Position numbers and translations under genes: made by a program
Source of the DNA: an uncultured Bacteroidales bacterium
GTDB lineage: Bacteria > Bacteroidota > Bacteroidia > Bacteroidales > Muribaculaceae
Length of the DNA stretch: 30,144 nt
Assembly (NCBI GenBank): GCA_949123685.1
Contig: CASBHZ010000035.1
Span: 1 to 30,144 of the forward strand
Direction of reading: 5' to 3'
Notes under the pieces: model-generated
The model's input: only the letters and a program-made list of their open reading frames with translations
The model's database searches: none
Told to the model about the DNA's origin: nothing
Shown here: piece after piece, positions 22,862 through 30,144 of the stretch
How positions within the stretch are numbered: the first letter of the stretch is position 1
How the letters are laid out: every line of letters starts with the position of its first letter

Positions 22862-24319
22862 ATGGAAGTAAAAGACCTTAAACCGGAATTGATCTGGAAA
22901 TGTTTCGACGAGATTACCAAGATTCCGCGTCCCTCTTGCCATGAGGAGCAAATACGAGATTTCCTCCTTAAATTTGCAGCTGATCACAATGTTGCAGTCC
23001 GCACTGACGAAGTGGGGAACGTGGTGATGAGTAAGGATGCGACTCCGGGTCATGAAAATGCACCTACGGTGATTCTCCAGTCGCATATGGATATGGTTGC
23101 AGAAAAGAATAACGATACGCAACATGACTTCCTCAAAGATCCGATACAGACATATATTGACGGAGATTGGGTGAAAGCTCGCGGAACGACTCTCGGTGCC
23201 GATAACGGCATAGGCATGGCAGCTGCCATGGCGGTCATGATCGATAATACACTCGAGCATGGACCGGTGGAGGCTCTTTTTACAGTGAATGAAGAGATTG
23301 GTCTTGAAGGTGCGCAAAACCTTGGAAAAGACATGATATCAGGTTCTATGCTTCTGAATCTTGATTCGGAAGATGACGGTGAGATTTTCGTTGGTTGCGC
23401 CGGAGGTATAGACACTACCGCCACTTTTACATACCGCCGCAGTTTCACTCCTGAGAATTTCAAATACATGCGAGTGTCGGTGAGCGGTCTGCTTGGCGGA
23501 CATAGCGGAAGCGACATAAATCTCGGTCGCGCAAACGCCAATAAGGTTATAGCTCGTTTCATATGGGAATGCTCGCAAAGCTGGGATATCACGGTTTGCT
23601 CTTTTGAGGGTGGAAACCTGCGCAATGCGATTCCCCGTGAGGCTCATGCTGTGTTTGGGATCCATAGTGACCATCATGAGGCGTTGATACGTCGCCTTAA
23701 TAAATATGCGGAAGAGATCCGTAATGAATATAAGGGTGTTGAACCTTCGATGGATCTGCGCATTGAAGAGAACGAGCGTCCTGAATATTGTCTTGACTCA
23801 GAAACGTCTATCGCTTTGATCCGGGCAATCTATTCAGCTCCCCACGGAGTTTATTCCATGAGCCGAGACATTGAAGGCTTGGTTGAAACTTCAACCAATC
23901 TCGCGAGCGTGAAACATGTGGGCGATGATAAGATCGTTATCACCACATCTCAGCGCTCTTCAGTGGAAAGCCGCAAAAATGACATGGCGAGCCAGGTTGA
24001 AGCTCATTTCCAGCTTGCAGGTGCCGAAGTGACTCATAGCGACGGCTATCCCGGCTGGGCACCCAATATGGATTCTTCCATAATGAAGATCACTGCCGAA
24101 GCCTATGATGAACTTTTCGGTGTGAAGCCGGCAATAAAGGCTATACATGCAGGTCTTGAGTGTGGACTTTTCCTTGCGAAATATCCTAATCTGGATATGG
24201 TGAGTTTCGGTCCTACGATGACCGGAGTCCATTCTCCTGACGAGAAATTGTATATTCCTACTGTTGAAAAATTCTGGCGCCATCTGTGCAAGGTGCTGGA
24301 AAAAGTAGCGGTATTATGA
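22862..24319 (+). CDS. pepD: Aminoacyl-histidine dipeptidase (M20C), first copy
   Basis: This 485-aa cytoplasmic zinc peptidase starts MEVKDLKPELIWKCFDEITK and matches the PepD family in length. Metal and catalytic residues are visible: H75 and D77 in SHMDMVAEK, D114 in GADNGIG, the E144-E145 pair in NEEIGLEGA, D168 in LNLDSED, and H457 in GVHSPDEK. The dimerisation lid lies in the middle (GGHSGSDINLGRANA). PepD enzymes cleave Xaa-His and other dipeptides; muropeptide-derived dipeptides are a possible substrate given the muramidase next door. The stop TGA overlaps the next ATG as ATGA. Confidence 0.95.
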   Translation: MEVKDLKPELIWKCFDEITKIPRPSCHEEQIRDFLLKFAADHNVAVRTDEVGNVVMSKDATPGHENAPTVILQSHMDMVAEKNNDTQHDFLKDPIQTYIDGDWVKARGTTLGADNGIGMAAAMAVMIDNTLEHGPVEALFTVNEEIGLEGAQNLGKDMISGSMLLNLDSEDDGEIFVGCAGGIDTTATFTYRRSFTPENFKYMRVSVSGLLGGHSGSDINLGRANANKVIARFIWECSQSWDITVCSFEGGNLRNAIPREAHAVFGIHSDHHEALIRRLNKYAEEIRNEYKGVEPSMDLRIEENERPEYCLDSETSIALIRAIYSAPHGVYSMSRDIEGLVETSTNLASVKHVGDDKIVITTSQRSSVESRKNDMASQVEAHFQLAGAEVTHSDGYPGWAPNMDSSIMKITAEAYDELFGVKPAIKAIHAGLECGLFLAKYPNLDMVSFGPTMTGVHSPDEKLYIPTVEKFWRHLCKVLEKVAVL

Positions 24320-25035
24320 AATTGCACATCCTCTGCTTGACCCTGGTGGCTTTAGCCACTGTGGGTCCGGCTTGCGGGACGCCTCTTCAGCCTGACACTG
24401 TGAAAGTGAAAAAGCTTGAGCGGGAGAGGGTTGACTCGGTGTCTGCGAAGGATGACGCAAACAGATATACGAAACTTACGGATGAGGATTTCCGGATTGT
24501 AGCGGAAGAACTCGGCATAGAGGTTGCGGCAATAAAAGCTGTTGTCTCTATTGAGGCAGGCGCGCAAATGAAAGGTTTCTGGGCACCCGGGGTGCCGGTA
24601 ATTAATTTCGACAGGGCGATGTATAATCGCTTCCGCTCCAAGGCTGCCAATAAATCAGGGGCGAAAGGGGAGAAGGTGCCTTCGGGATTGACAGGTTATG
24701 CACTTCGGGAATGGACTCTTCTCATAAACGCTCGCAAGGCAAACGCGCAGGGTGCCAATATGGGCACATTCTGGGGAATGTTCCAGATAGGAGGTTTCAA
24801 TTATAAATTGTGTGGCTGCGAATCTGTAGATGAAATGGTTCGTCGCATGTCTTATTCGGAATTGGAGCAGCTCCAACTGTTCGCTACCTTTATTACTAAC
24901 GCAGGAATGCTTACTGACCTTAAAAACAAAAACTGGTCCGGTTTTGCCCGGAAGTATAACGGGTCCAGTTATGCGCGTAGGGGTTATCACACAAAGATGG
25001 CTAAAGCATACGCCAAATTCAAAAAACAGAAATAA
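24316..25035 (+). CDS. Secreted N-acetylmuramidase-like protein (DUF3380 type)
   Basis: ATG 24316-24318 overlaps the pepD stop, giving 239 aa (the longer frame with 10 extra codons lies inside pepD). The start MKLHILCLTLVALATVGPAC is a signal peptide; a Cys at 20 leaves a lipoprotein possible, but the lipobox is poor. After a Lys/Glu-rich linker, residues about 54-235 follow the N-acetylmuramidase pattern: LTDEDFRIVAEELGIEVAAI, SIEAG with Glu80 as the probable catalytic acid, NMGTFWGMFQIGGFNYKLCG, FATFITNAG and FARKYNGSSYARRGYHTKMA. Such enzymes cut peptidoglycan glycan strands. It is sandwiched between two PepD-like genes with overlapping starts and stops, so wall fragments may be linked to peptide use. 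Confidence 0.85.
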   Translation: MKLHILCLTLVALATVGPACGTPLQPDTVKVKKLERERVDSVSAKDDANRYTKLTDEDFRIVAEELGIEVAAIKAVVSIEAGAQMKGFWAPGVPVINFDRAMYNRFRSKAANKSGAKGEKVPSGLTGYALREWTLLINARKANAQGANMGTFWGMFQIGGFNYKLCGCESVDEMVRRMSYSELEQLQLFATFITNAGMLTDLKNKNWSGFARKYNGSSYARRGYHTKMAKAYAKFKKQK

Positions 25036-26495
25036 TGATGAAAATCACCGATCTCGAACCGAAGCTTATATGGGAATGCTTCGATGAAATAACAAAAATC
25101 CCTCGCCCAACGCACCATCTTGACAAGATGCGTGAATTTCTCGTGGATTGGGCTACCCGTAATAATATAGAAGTTCACACCGATAAGGTGGGCAACGTGA
25201 TGATGCGTAAGCCTGCAACCCCCGGACATGAAAATGCACCCGTGGTCATACTTCAGGGACATCAGGATATGGTGGCTGAAAAAAGACCGGGGGTCGATCA
25301 TGATTTCATGACGGATCCTATAGTTACCGTAGTGGATGGAGAATGGGTTCGTGCCGAAGGCACTACCCTTGGAGCCGATAACGGTATGGGGTGTGCTGCC
25401 GGTATGGCGGTTCTTCTTGACGAATCTCTTGTTCATGGTCCGATAGAATGCCTTTTCACGGTGGATGAAGAGCAGGGCTTGATAGGTGCCAACGGACTTG
25501 AGAAAGGTTTTGTTACGGGAGATATCCTCCTTAATCTCGACTCTGAAGAGATGGGACAATTGGTGATCGGATGTGCGGGAGGTAAAGTGACCGTAGCTTC
25601 GCTTCCATATAATATGGAGGATGCTCCGGAAGGTCATGTTTTCTATCGTGTGGCATTCCGTAACCTTAAAGGCGGACACTCCGGTATGGAGATAGGTCTC
25701 GGTAGGGCTAATGCCAATCAGCAGCTTTGCCGTTTCTTATGGGAGTCTGACTGTAAATTCGGTATTTCATTGGCGGAGATAGACGGCGGTAATCTTGCAA
25801 ATGCGATCCCACGTGATTCGCATGCTATAATAGGTGTTCCTTTGAAGCATGTGGAGGCATTCCTTAATTTTGCAGAAGATTTCAATAAAACCGTACATGC
25901 CGAGTTCCTGGCAGCGGAAGGTGAGGATTTCTCATTTGAAGTTAAGCCGGAGGAAGCACCCGCGAGAGTTATAGAGAGGTCTATTGCCCGCAATCTTGTG
26001 GCAGCGGTGTTCTCTTGTCCTAATGGGGTTCAGGGAATGTCGCTTGCTATTCCGGGACTTGTGGAGACTTCGTGCAATCTCGCGTCTATTAAAATGGTTA
26101 GTGGAGACAGGATTGAGATTACTGTTCATCAAAGGTCGTCGGTTGATTCACGTCGTGATGAAATTGCCGACAGGGTTAAAGCGCTTTTCAGTATGATCGG
26201 TGCGGATGTCATGTTTGATGATGCTTATGTCGGATGGGCTCCGAATCCAGAATCGAAGGTGCTTAAGGTGGCAGAACAGAGTTTTGAAGATTTGTTCCAC
26301 CATAAGCCTAAAGTGGAGGCTCTTCATGCAGGACTTGAGTGCGGTCTGTTTCTTGAAAAGATGCCCAGTCTTGATATGGTGAGTTTCGGTCCTACCCTTA
26401 AAGATATTCATTCTCCGAGCGAGAAAGCGAACATAGCTTCGGTAGGGGAGTTCTGGCAGCTTTTAACCGATATTCTTCGCAGGCTTGCAGAATAG
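25035..26495 (+). CDS. pepD: Aminoacyl-histidine dipeptidase (M20C), second copy
   Basis: This 486-aa paralogue of the gene at 22862 starts at ATG 25035-25037, sharing one base with the preceding TAA (TAATG); a second in-frame ATG follows at once. All metal and catalytic positions are kept: H76 and D78 in GHQDMVAEK, D115 in GADNGMG, E145-E146 in DEEQGLIGA, D169 in LNLDSEE and H459 in DIHSPSEK. The M-to-Q change next to the first His and the C-for-A change in GADNGMGCAAG may reflect a different substrate. The operon closes with a terminator at 26525-26570. Confidence 0.95.
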   Translation: MMKITDLEPKLIWECFDEITKIPRPTHHLDKMREFLVDWATRNNIEVHTDKVGNVMMRKPATPGHENAPVVILQGHQDMVAEKRPGVDHDFMTDPIVTVVDGEWVRAEGTTLGADNGMGCAAGMAVLLDESLVHGPIECLFTVDEEQGLIGANGLEKGFVTGDILLNLDSEEMGQLVIGCAGGKVTVASLPYNMEDAPEGHVFYRVAFRNLKGGHSGMEIGLGRANANQQLCRFLWESDCKFGISLAEIDGGNLANAIPRDSHAIIGVPLKHVEAFLNFAEDFNKTVHAEFLAAEGEDFSFEVKPEEAPARVIERSIARNLVAAVFSCPNGVQGMSLAIPGLVETSCNLASIKMVSGDRIEITVHQRSSVDSRRDEIADRVKALFSMIGADVMFDDAYVGWAPNPESKVLKVAEQSFEDLFHHKPKVEALHAGLECGLFLEKMPSLDMVSFGPTLKDIHSPSEKANIASVGEFWQLLTDILRRLAE

Positions 26496-26524
26496 GAAAT
26501 AGAGACTTTTCTAAGTATTTGTGA

Positions 26525-26570
26525 TGGCGTGTCAAGTTTTATGAAATTTGATACGCCACACTCCTTTTTA
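26525..26570 (+). terminator. Rho-independent terminator of the pepD operon
   Basis: Arms tggcgtgtcaa (26525-26535) and ttgatacgcca (26548-26558) pair over 11 bp with one G-U, and ctccttttta follows. It lies 30 bp after the second pepD stop. Confidence 0.8.
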
Positions 26571-26637
26571 ACGTTTGATGAAAAACTTAAGCGTTTAAGA
26601 AGTCGTTATATTAAAAGAAAAGTTAAAGAATTGAAAA

Positions 26638-27288
26638 ATGCTTAATTATCTGTCTATAGGCGTATTCATTGACGGAGGATACTATGCCAAAGTCAACAGG
26701 GCTTTGAAAGCTCAGGAACGCTCTATTATCAAGGTGCGTGCACTTTTTGAATTTATTAGTTCAACGATTGCTTATGCCGAGGACATTCATGTTTCTGACT
26801 GTCAGATCACGGAAGCTCATTATTTTAGGGGCAGGTTTCGCGTGAAAGAAGCTTACGATAAACATCTTCTATATAATGAACGTAAATTTGAAGACACGTT
26901 GATTGAAAATGACGTGATTTTTCATTATAAACATCTTAGGGAGGTAGACAGGGACGGACAGACGGAAGTTATTGAAAAAGGGGTTGACGTGTGGTTTGCT
27001 CTCGAAGCTTATGAGCTTGCTACGTTCAGGAAATTCGATTATGTTGTCTTGATCACGGGTGATGCCGATCACGAGATGTTGATACGTAAGCTTAAGGCAT
27101 TGAAAATTAAGACGGTGTTGCTGACATGGAATCTTACGGATGTAGATGCTACATCTCCGTTGCTCCGTGATGAAGTGGGGCAGCATTGGGAGCTTTCTAC
27201 CATTACCGGGGAAAATCCGCAATTAAAAAAGATGTTGCTTTATAGGCTCAGAGAGTCGGCGCTGACTCCGCTTGGTGATGAATTTTAA
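26638..27288 (+). CDS. NYN-domain (PIN-like) RNase, LabA/DUF88 family
   Basis: The 216-aa cytoplasmic protein shows the NYN metal-binding Asp residues: D12 in VFIDGGYY, D117 in EKGVDVWFALEAY, and D142 and D144 in LITGDADHEMLIRKLK. NYN domains are PIN-like nucleases, commonly acting on RNA; the specific target is unknown. The N- and C-terminal ends show no extra domain. A start at ATG 26638 is supported by the preceding purine-rich stretch (aaagttaaagaattgaaaa). The next gene follows after 17 bp, so the two are probably co-transcribed. Confidence 0.88.
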   Translation: MLNYLSIGVFIDGGYYAKVNRALKAQERSIIKVRALFEFISSTIAYAEDIHVSDCQITEAHYFRGRFRVKEAYDKHLLYNERKFEDTLIENDVIFHYKHLREVDRDGQTEVIEKGVDVWFALEAYELATFRKFDYVVLITGDADHEMLIRKLKALKIKTVLLTWNLTDVDATSPLLRDEVGQHWELSTITGENPQLKKMLLYRLRESALTPLGDEF

Positions 27289-27305
27289 ACTTAAAACAGT
27301 ATATT

Positions 27306-27809
27306 ATGAAAACACTTAAGACTATCTGTATTACATTTTTGTGTCTGGTTTTCGCGGCATGCACAAACTCCGTGCCTACTCCGGGGGAAGTTGCCGCGAA
27401 GCTTGATTTACGGGAACCATTGACTGAAACTGATTATTCCGTAATGATAGATTATTGTGGAGAATATGCCCGCAATGCTCAGCAATATTTCGATATTATA
27501 AATGCACAGCCGACAGATTCCACTGCAGAATATTCGCGAGCAGCAAGGGACCTTGCCGGATTGAAAGCTCGTTCTCCATACCTTGACATGTTCCGCACGG
27601 CAATCTATTCCGCATCCGACAGTCAGATCGGTAAAAAGAATATACAGAAGGTTCAGGAGTATCAGCAATATGAAGCTTTCCCGCTTCCTGACGGCTCGGG
27701 TCCGGACCTTTCTGTTCCCGGAGACGTTGGTTTTATTGAAGATATGCCGGATAACGATACTACGGATGTTATAGCCACCGGTGATGGGGTTGCTGTTGAT
27801 AAAATGTGA
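27306..27809 (+). CDS. Small lipoprotein of unknown function
   Basis: The 167-aa protein has a lipoprotein signal (MKTLKTICITFLCLVFAAC, Cys19 lipidated). The body is predicted helical (LTETDYSVMIDYCGEYARNA) and the last 40 residues are acidic and probably disordered (DGSGPDLSVPGDVGF, DMPDNDTTDV). I recognise no family. It shares a transcript with the NYN gene upstream (17-bp gap) and is followed by a terminator at 27839. Confidence 0.8.
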   Translation: MKTLKTICITFLCLVFAACTNSVPTPGEVAAKLDLREPLTETDYSVMIDYCGEYARNAQQYFDIINAQPTDSTAEYSRAARDLAGLKARSPYLDMFRTAIYSASDSQIGKKNIQKVQEYQQYEAFPLPDGSGPDLSVPGDVGFIEDMPDNDTTDVIATGDGVAVDKM

Positions 27810-27838
27810 AATAAAATTCCCCTATGATACGCTTAATG

Positions 27839-27879
27839 AGAAGGGTTGTCATCAAAAATGACAGCCTTTCTTGTTTTTT
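27839..27879 (+). terminator. Rho-independent terminator after the lipoprotein gene
   Basis: Arms agaagggttgtcat (27839-27852) and atgacagcctttct (27858-27871) pair over 14 bp with two G-U pairs and a 5-nt loop, followed by tgtttttta. This is a strong, textbook shape. Confidence 0.88.
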
Positions 27880-27930
27880 AGTCATAAAAGTGGTAATTTT
27901 ACACATTGAATAGTAAATATAATAAAGTAA

Positions 27931-28002
27931 ATGGCCGGATCAGCTTTTTGAGCTGTTTAGCAGGATTCTGCTATGTTTGGGATTGTATTGACTTGCGGCC
28001 AT
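27931..28002 (+). promoter_or_regulatory. glmS promoter set in nested inverted repeats
   Basis: Perfect 7-bp arms ATGGCCG (27931-27937) and CGGCCAT (27996-28002) enclose two small hairpins, cagct/agctg (27941-27955) and agcag/ctgct (27959-27972). Within the same stretch TTTG (27947-27950) and TATGTTTG (27972-27979) are 21 nt apart and form a consensus Bacteroidetes promoter. Transcription would start near 27985, so the promoter reading means the dyads act as DNA operators; a promoter further upstream would allow them to fold as a three-way-junction leader RNA. Confidence 0.55.
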
Positions 28003-28032
28003 AGTAAATTCAGATATTAATCAGATAATAAT

Positions 28033-29877
28033 ATGTGTGGAATTGTAGGATATCTCGGTAACGGGAACGCTTATGATGTCTTGATAAAAGGTCTTCATCG
28101 TCTTGAATATAGGGGATACGACAGTGCCGGTATAGCATTGGTGTCTTCTGACGGGAAGCTCAACGTGTTTAAAGCAAAAGGCAAGGTTGAGAACCTTGAG
28201 TCAATATGCAATGGCAAAGACACTGGTGCATCAATAGGTATTGCCCATACCCGTTGGGCGACCCATGGCGAACCTTCGGATTGCAATGCCCATCCCCACT
28301 ATAGTGAGGATGGAAACCTTGCATTGGTTCATAATGGAACTATCGAAAATTACAAACTTCTCAAGGATGCGCTTGAGGAACATGGTTGTAGTTTCCAATC
28401 TGAAACAGACACAGAGGTTCTTGTGCAGCTGATCGAATATATCAAAGTGGAGAACAACTGTTCTCTTCTTGAGGCTGTCAGGGAGGCCCTACATCAAGTA
28501 GTAGGGGCATATGCGATAGCTGTGGTTGAGAAAAGCAACCCTGATACCATAATTGCTGCGCGTCAGAGTAGTCCGCTTGTGATCGGTATTGGAGAAGGGG
28601 AGACATTCCTGGCTTCAGATGCTTCACCTTTCGTGGAATATACAAAAGATGCCGTATATTTGAAAGATGGCGAGATTGCCGTGATAAAGAGGGATGAACC
28701 GCTCAAGATATTTAATCTTGAGAACCGGGAAAGCAAGATAGATGTCAAGACTCTTGAAATGTCTATTTCTCAGCTCGAGAAAGGTGGATATCCGTCATTT
28801 ATGCTCAAAGAGATATTCGAACAGCCTACCACGCTGCGCGAGTGTATTCGCGGACGTGTCGTTGAGAACGGAAGCCGGGTTATAATCAGCGGTGTCAGGG
28901 ATAATAGCGAGAAATTTAAAAGTGCCAAAAGGATAGTGATCGTGGCATGTGGCACATCGTGGCATGCGGCACTTATAGGTAAATACCTGATTCAGGAAAT
29001 GTGTCATATTCCGGTAGAGGTGGAATATGCCAGCGAGTTCCGCTATTCTAATCCTGTCCTTGATAAAGATGACATAGTTATTGCCCTTTCTCAGAGTGGA
29101 GAAACCGCCGATACTTTGGCTGCAGTTAAGATTGCCCGAAGCATGGGCGCTTTTGTGTTTGGGATAAGCAATGCCGTGGGGAGCTCAATTCCTCGCGAAA
29201 CGGATAGTGGCGCATATATCCATGTCGGACCGGAGATCGGTGTGGCTTCAACCAAGGCATTTACAGGACAAGTAATGGTGCTTACCATGATTTCTCTCGC
29301 TGTCGCGGAGTTGAGGGGCACGATTACGCCGGAAGAGATCGAAAGCCTCGGCAAAGTCATTTTAAAGATACCGGAACTTGTAGAACATGTCTTGAAACTT
29401 AATGACAAGATAGAGAGGCTTTCGCTCATATACACTTATGCACGCAACTTCCTTTATCTCGGCAGGGGGTATAACTATCCGGTTGCCCTTGAAGGCGCGT
29501 TGAAGTTGAAGGAGATCTCATATATTCATGCCGAGGGTTATCCTGCGGCGGAAATGAAACACGGACCGATTGCATTGATTGACGAGGAGATGCCATCAGT
29601 GATTGTGGCTCCCCAGGATCATTTGTATGATAAGATTGTCAGCAATGTTCAGCAGGTCAAGGCTCGTGGCGGAAGTATAATTGCAATTGTCACGGAAGGA
29701 GACAGCGTGATTCGCAATATTGCCGATCATGTTTTGGAAGTTCCCGAGGTGCCGGAATGTCTGTCGCCTATCATTACGTCCATTCCGCTTCAGCTACTTT
29801 CGTATTACATAGCGATCAATAAGGGTAAAGATGTCGATATGCCCCGAAATCTTGCCAAATCGGTCACTGTGGAATAG
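28033..29877 (+). CDS. glmS: Glutamine--fructose-6-phosphate aminotransferase (isomerising)
   Basis: The 614-aa enzyme makes glucosamine-6-phosphate from fructose-6-phosphate and glutamine, the first step to UDP-GlcNAc, peptidoglycan and lipopolysaccharide. The glutaminase half starts with the nucleophile Cys2 (MCGIVGYLG) and shows LEYRGYDSAGIAL, HTRWATHGEPSD and HNGTIENY. Two SIS domains follow: CGTSWHAALIG with LSQSGETADTLAA, and YPVALEGALKLKEISYIHAEGY with KHGPIALID. The C-terminus DVDMPRNLAKSVTVE is the universal ending. It stands alone, between a terminator and the tRNA genes. Confidence 0.98.
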   Translation: MCGIVGYLGNGNAYDVLIKGLHRLEYRGYDSAGIALVSSDGKLNVFKAKGKVENLESICNGKDTGASIGIAHTRWATHGEPSDCNAHPHYSEDGNLALVHNGTIENYKLLKDALEEHGCSFQSETDTEVLVQLIEYIKVENNCSLLEAVREALHQVVGAYAIAVVEKSNPDTIIAARQSSPLVIGIGEGETFLASDASPFVEYTKDAVYLKDGEIAVIKRDEPLKIFNLENRESKIDVKTLEMSISQLEKGGYPSFMLKEIFEQPTTLRECIRGRVVENGSRVIISGVRDNSEKFKSAKRIVIVACGTSWHAALIGKYLIQEMCHIPVEVEYASEFRYSNPVLDKDDIVIALSQSGETADTLAAVKIARSMGAFVFGISNAVGSSIPRETDSGAYIHVGPEIGVASTKAFTGQVMVLTMISLAVAELRGTITPEEIESLGKVILKIPELVEHVLKLNDKIERLSLIYTYARNFLYLGRGYNYPVALEGALKLKEISYIHAEGYPAAEMKHGPIALIDEEMPSVIVAPQDHLYDKIVSNVQQVKARGGSIIAIVTEGDSVIRNIADHVLEVPEVPECLSPIITSIPLQLLSYYIAINKGKDVDMPRNLAKSVTVE

Positions 29878-29925
29878 GGAGTTAGTATGATAATGAAAAA
29901 TTTTAATAATTTTTTTACGATAAAA

Positions 29926-29957
29926 TTTGGTGGGACTGAAAAATTGTTATAACTTTG
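29926..29957 (+). promoter_or_regulatory. Consensus Bacteroidetes promoter of the tRNA genes
   Basis: TTTG (29926-29929) and TAACTTTG (29950-29957) are separated by exactly 20 nt, both perfect matches to the consensus. It lies 50 bp before tRNA-Thr. The stretch between the glmS stop and this promoter holds only an AT-only hairpin (aaaaatt, ttaat, aattttt near 29896-29915) that might act as a weak terminator. Confidence 0.8.
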
Positions 29958-30007
29958 CAGTCGATTTCATCTGAGTCTTGAATGTAAGAGCTGATGAATC
30001 ACCAAAT

Positions 30008-30081
30008 GCCTCTTTAGCTCAGTTGGCCAGAGCACGTGATTTGTAATCTCGGGGTCGTTGGTTCGAATCCGACAAGAGGCT
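30008..30081 (+). tRNA. tRNA-Thr (anticodon UGU)
   Basis: The acceptor stem is gcctctt (30008-30014) with aagaggc (30074-30080) and discriminator T. The D-arm (agctcagttggccagagc) and T-arm (gttcgaatc) are canonical, and the anticodon loop tttgtaa gives UGU, reading ACA for threonine. The anticodon stem has one T-T mismatch by my alignment. CCA is not encoded. 74 nt. Confidence 0.93.
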
Positions 30082-30090
30082 CAAAATTTA

Positions 30091-30144
30091 GGGCGAATAC
30101 CAGAGTGGCCAAATGGGGCAGACTGTAAATCTGCTGGTTTATAC
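30091..30144 (+). tRNA. tRNA-Tyr (anticodon GUA), cut by window edge
   Basis: The sequence gggcgaataccagagtggcc has the long-arm class II start of a tyrosine tRNA, and the anticodon loop ctgtaaa gives GUA. The gene is interrupted at the right edge in its variable arm. It follows tRNA-Thr after 9 bp, as in other Bacteroidetes tRNA clusters. Confidence 0.9.

Noticed and set aside
27931..28002. Could this 72-nt cloverleaf-like structure be a tRNA?
   Set aside because: The 7-bp closing stem and length fit, but there is no GTTCGA T-loop motif and no plausible anticodon arm or third hairpin.
1..30144. CRISPR array.
   Set aside because: No regularly spaced repeats of 20-40 bp with unique spacers were found; the repeats present are two-copy or heptameric.

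Overview
The window looks like a Bacteroidales chromosome, most likely of the Muribaculaceae type. The reasons are promoters of the Bacteroidetes form (TTTG or TTG, about 20 nt, TAnnTTTG), hflX beside a DUF4954 gene, an M20C aminoacyl-histidine dipeptidase pair, Bacteroidetes-style lipoproteins, and giant secreted RHS proteins without any type VI secretion gene. The family assignment is inferred from memory of families; no search was run.

Left part, 1 to about 18,880, minus strand throughout: a polymorphic-toxin island. Transcription starts at a recognisable promoter (18847-18877) and runs leftward through rhs-A (2,049 aa; SpvB-like N-terminus, FG-GAP-like repeats, YD repeats, RHS core, GIY-YIG-like nuclease tip), two tandem paralogous 262-aa candidate immunity proteins, a miniature secreted protein with one YD motif and a C-terminal sorting-like domain, a DUF4240 protein, a secreted protein with another sorting-like tail (which has its own promoter candidate), and rhs-B (2,087 aa; its AT-rich tip has hydrophobic segments). 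After rhs-B come an overlapping membrane-protein gene (candidate immunity), two further paralogous four-helix membrane proteins (candidate orphan immunity genes), and a second, headless copy of the rhs-B tip that runs off the left edge. Between the rhs-B immunity gene and the next membrane gene lies a short broken reading frame that looks like the 3' end of a displaced toxin tip. The whole resembles a tip-swapping locus with archived cassettes.

Middle part, 18,905 to 22,517, minus strand: housekeeping genes, namely an OmpH/Skp-like lipoprotein, the ribosome-associated GTPase hflX, and a DUF4954 left-handed beta-helix protein whose start overlaps the end of hflX. The hflX upstream gap holds an imperfect inverted repeat and a four-unit heptamer array. 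A 344-bp divergent intergenic region separates this block from the next.

Right part, 22,862 to the end, plus strand: pepD-like dipeptidase, N-acetylmuramidase-like secreted protein and a second pepD-like dipeptidase, joined by ATGA and TAATG overlaps and closed by a terminator; an NYN-domain nuclease with a small lipoprotein, closed by a terminator; glmS with a promoter set inside nested inverted repeats; then a promoter and two tRNA genes, Thr(UGU) complete and Tyr(GUA) cut by the window edge. The peptidases and muramidase suggest peptide and cell-wall turnover, and glmS supplies the amino sugar for wall synthesis.
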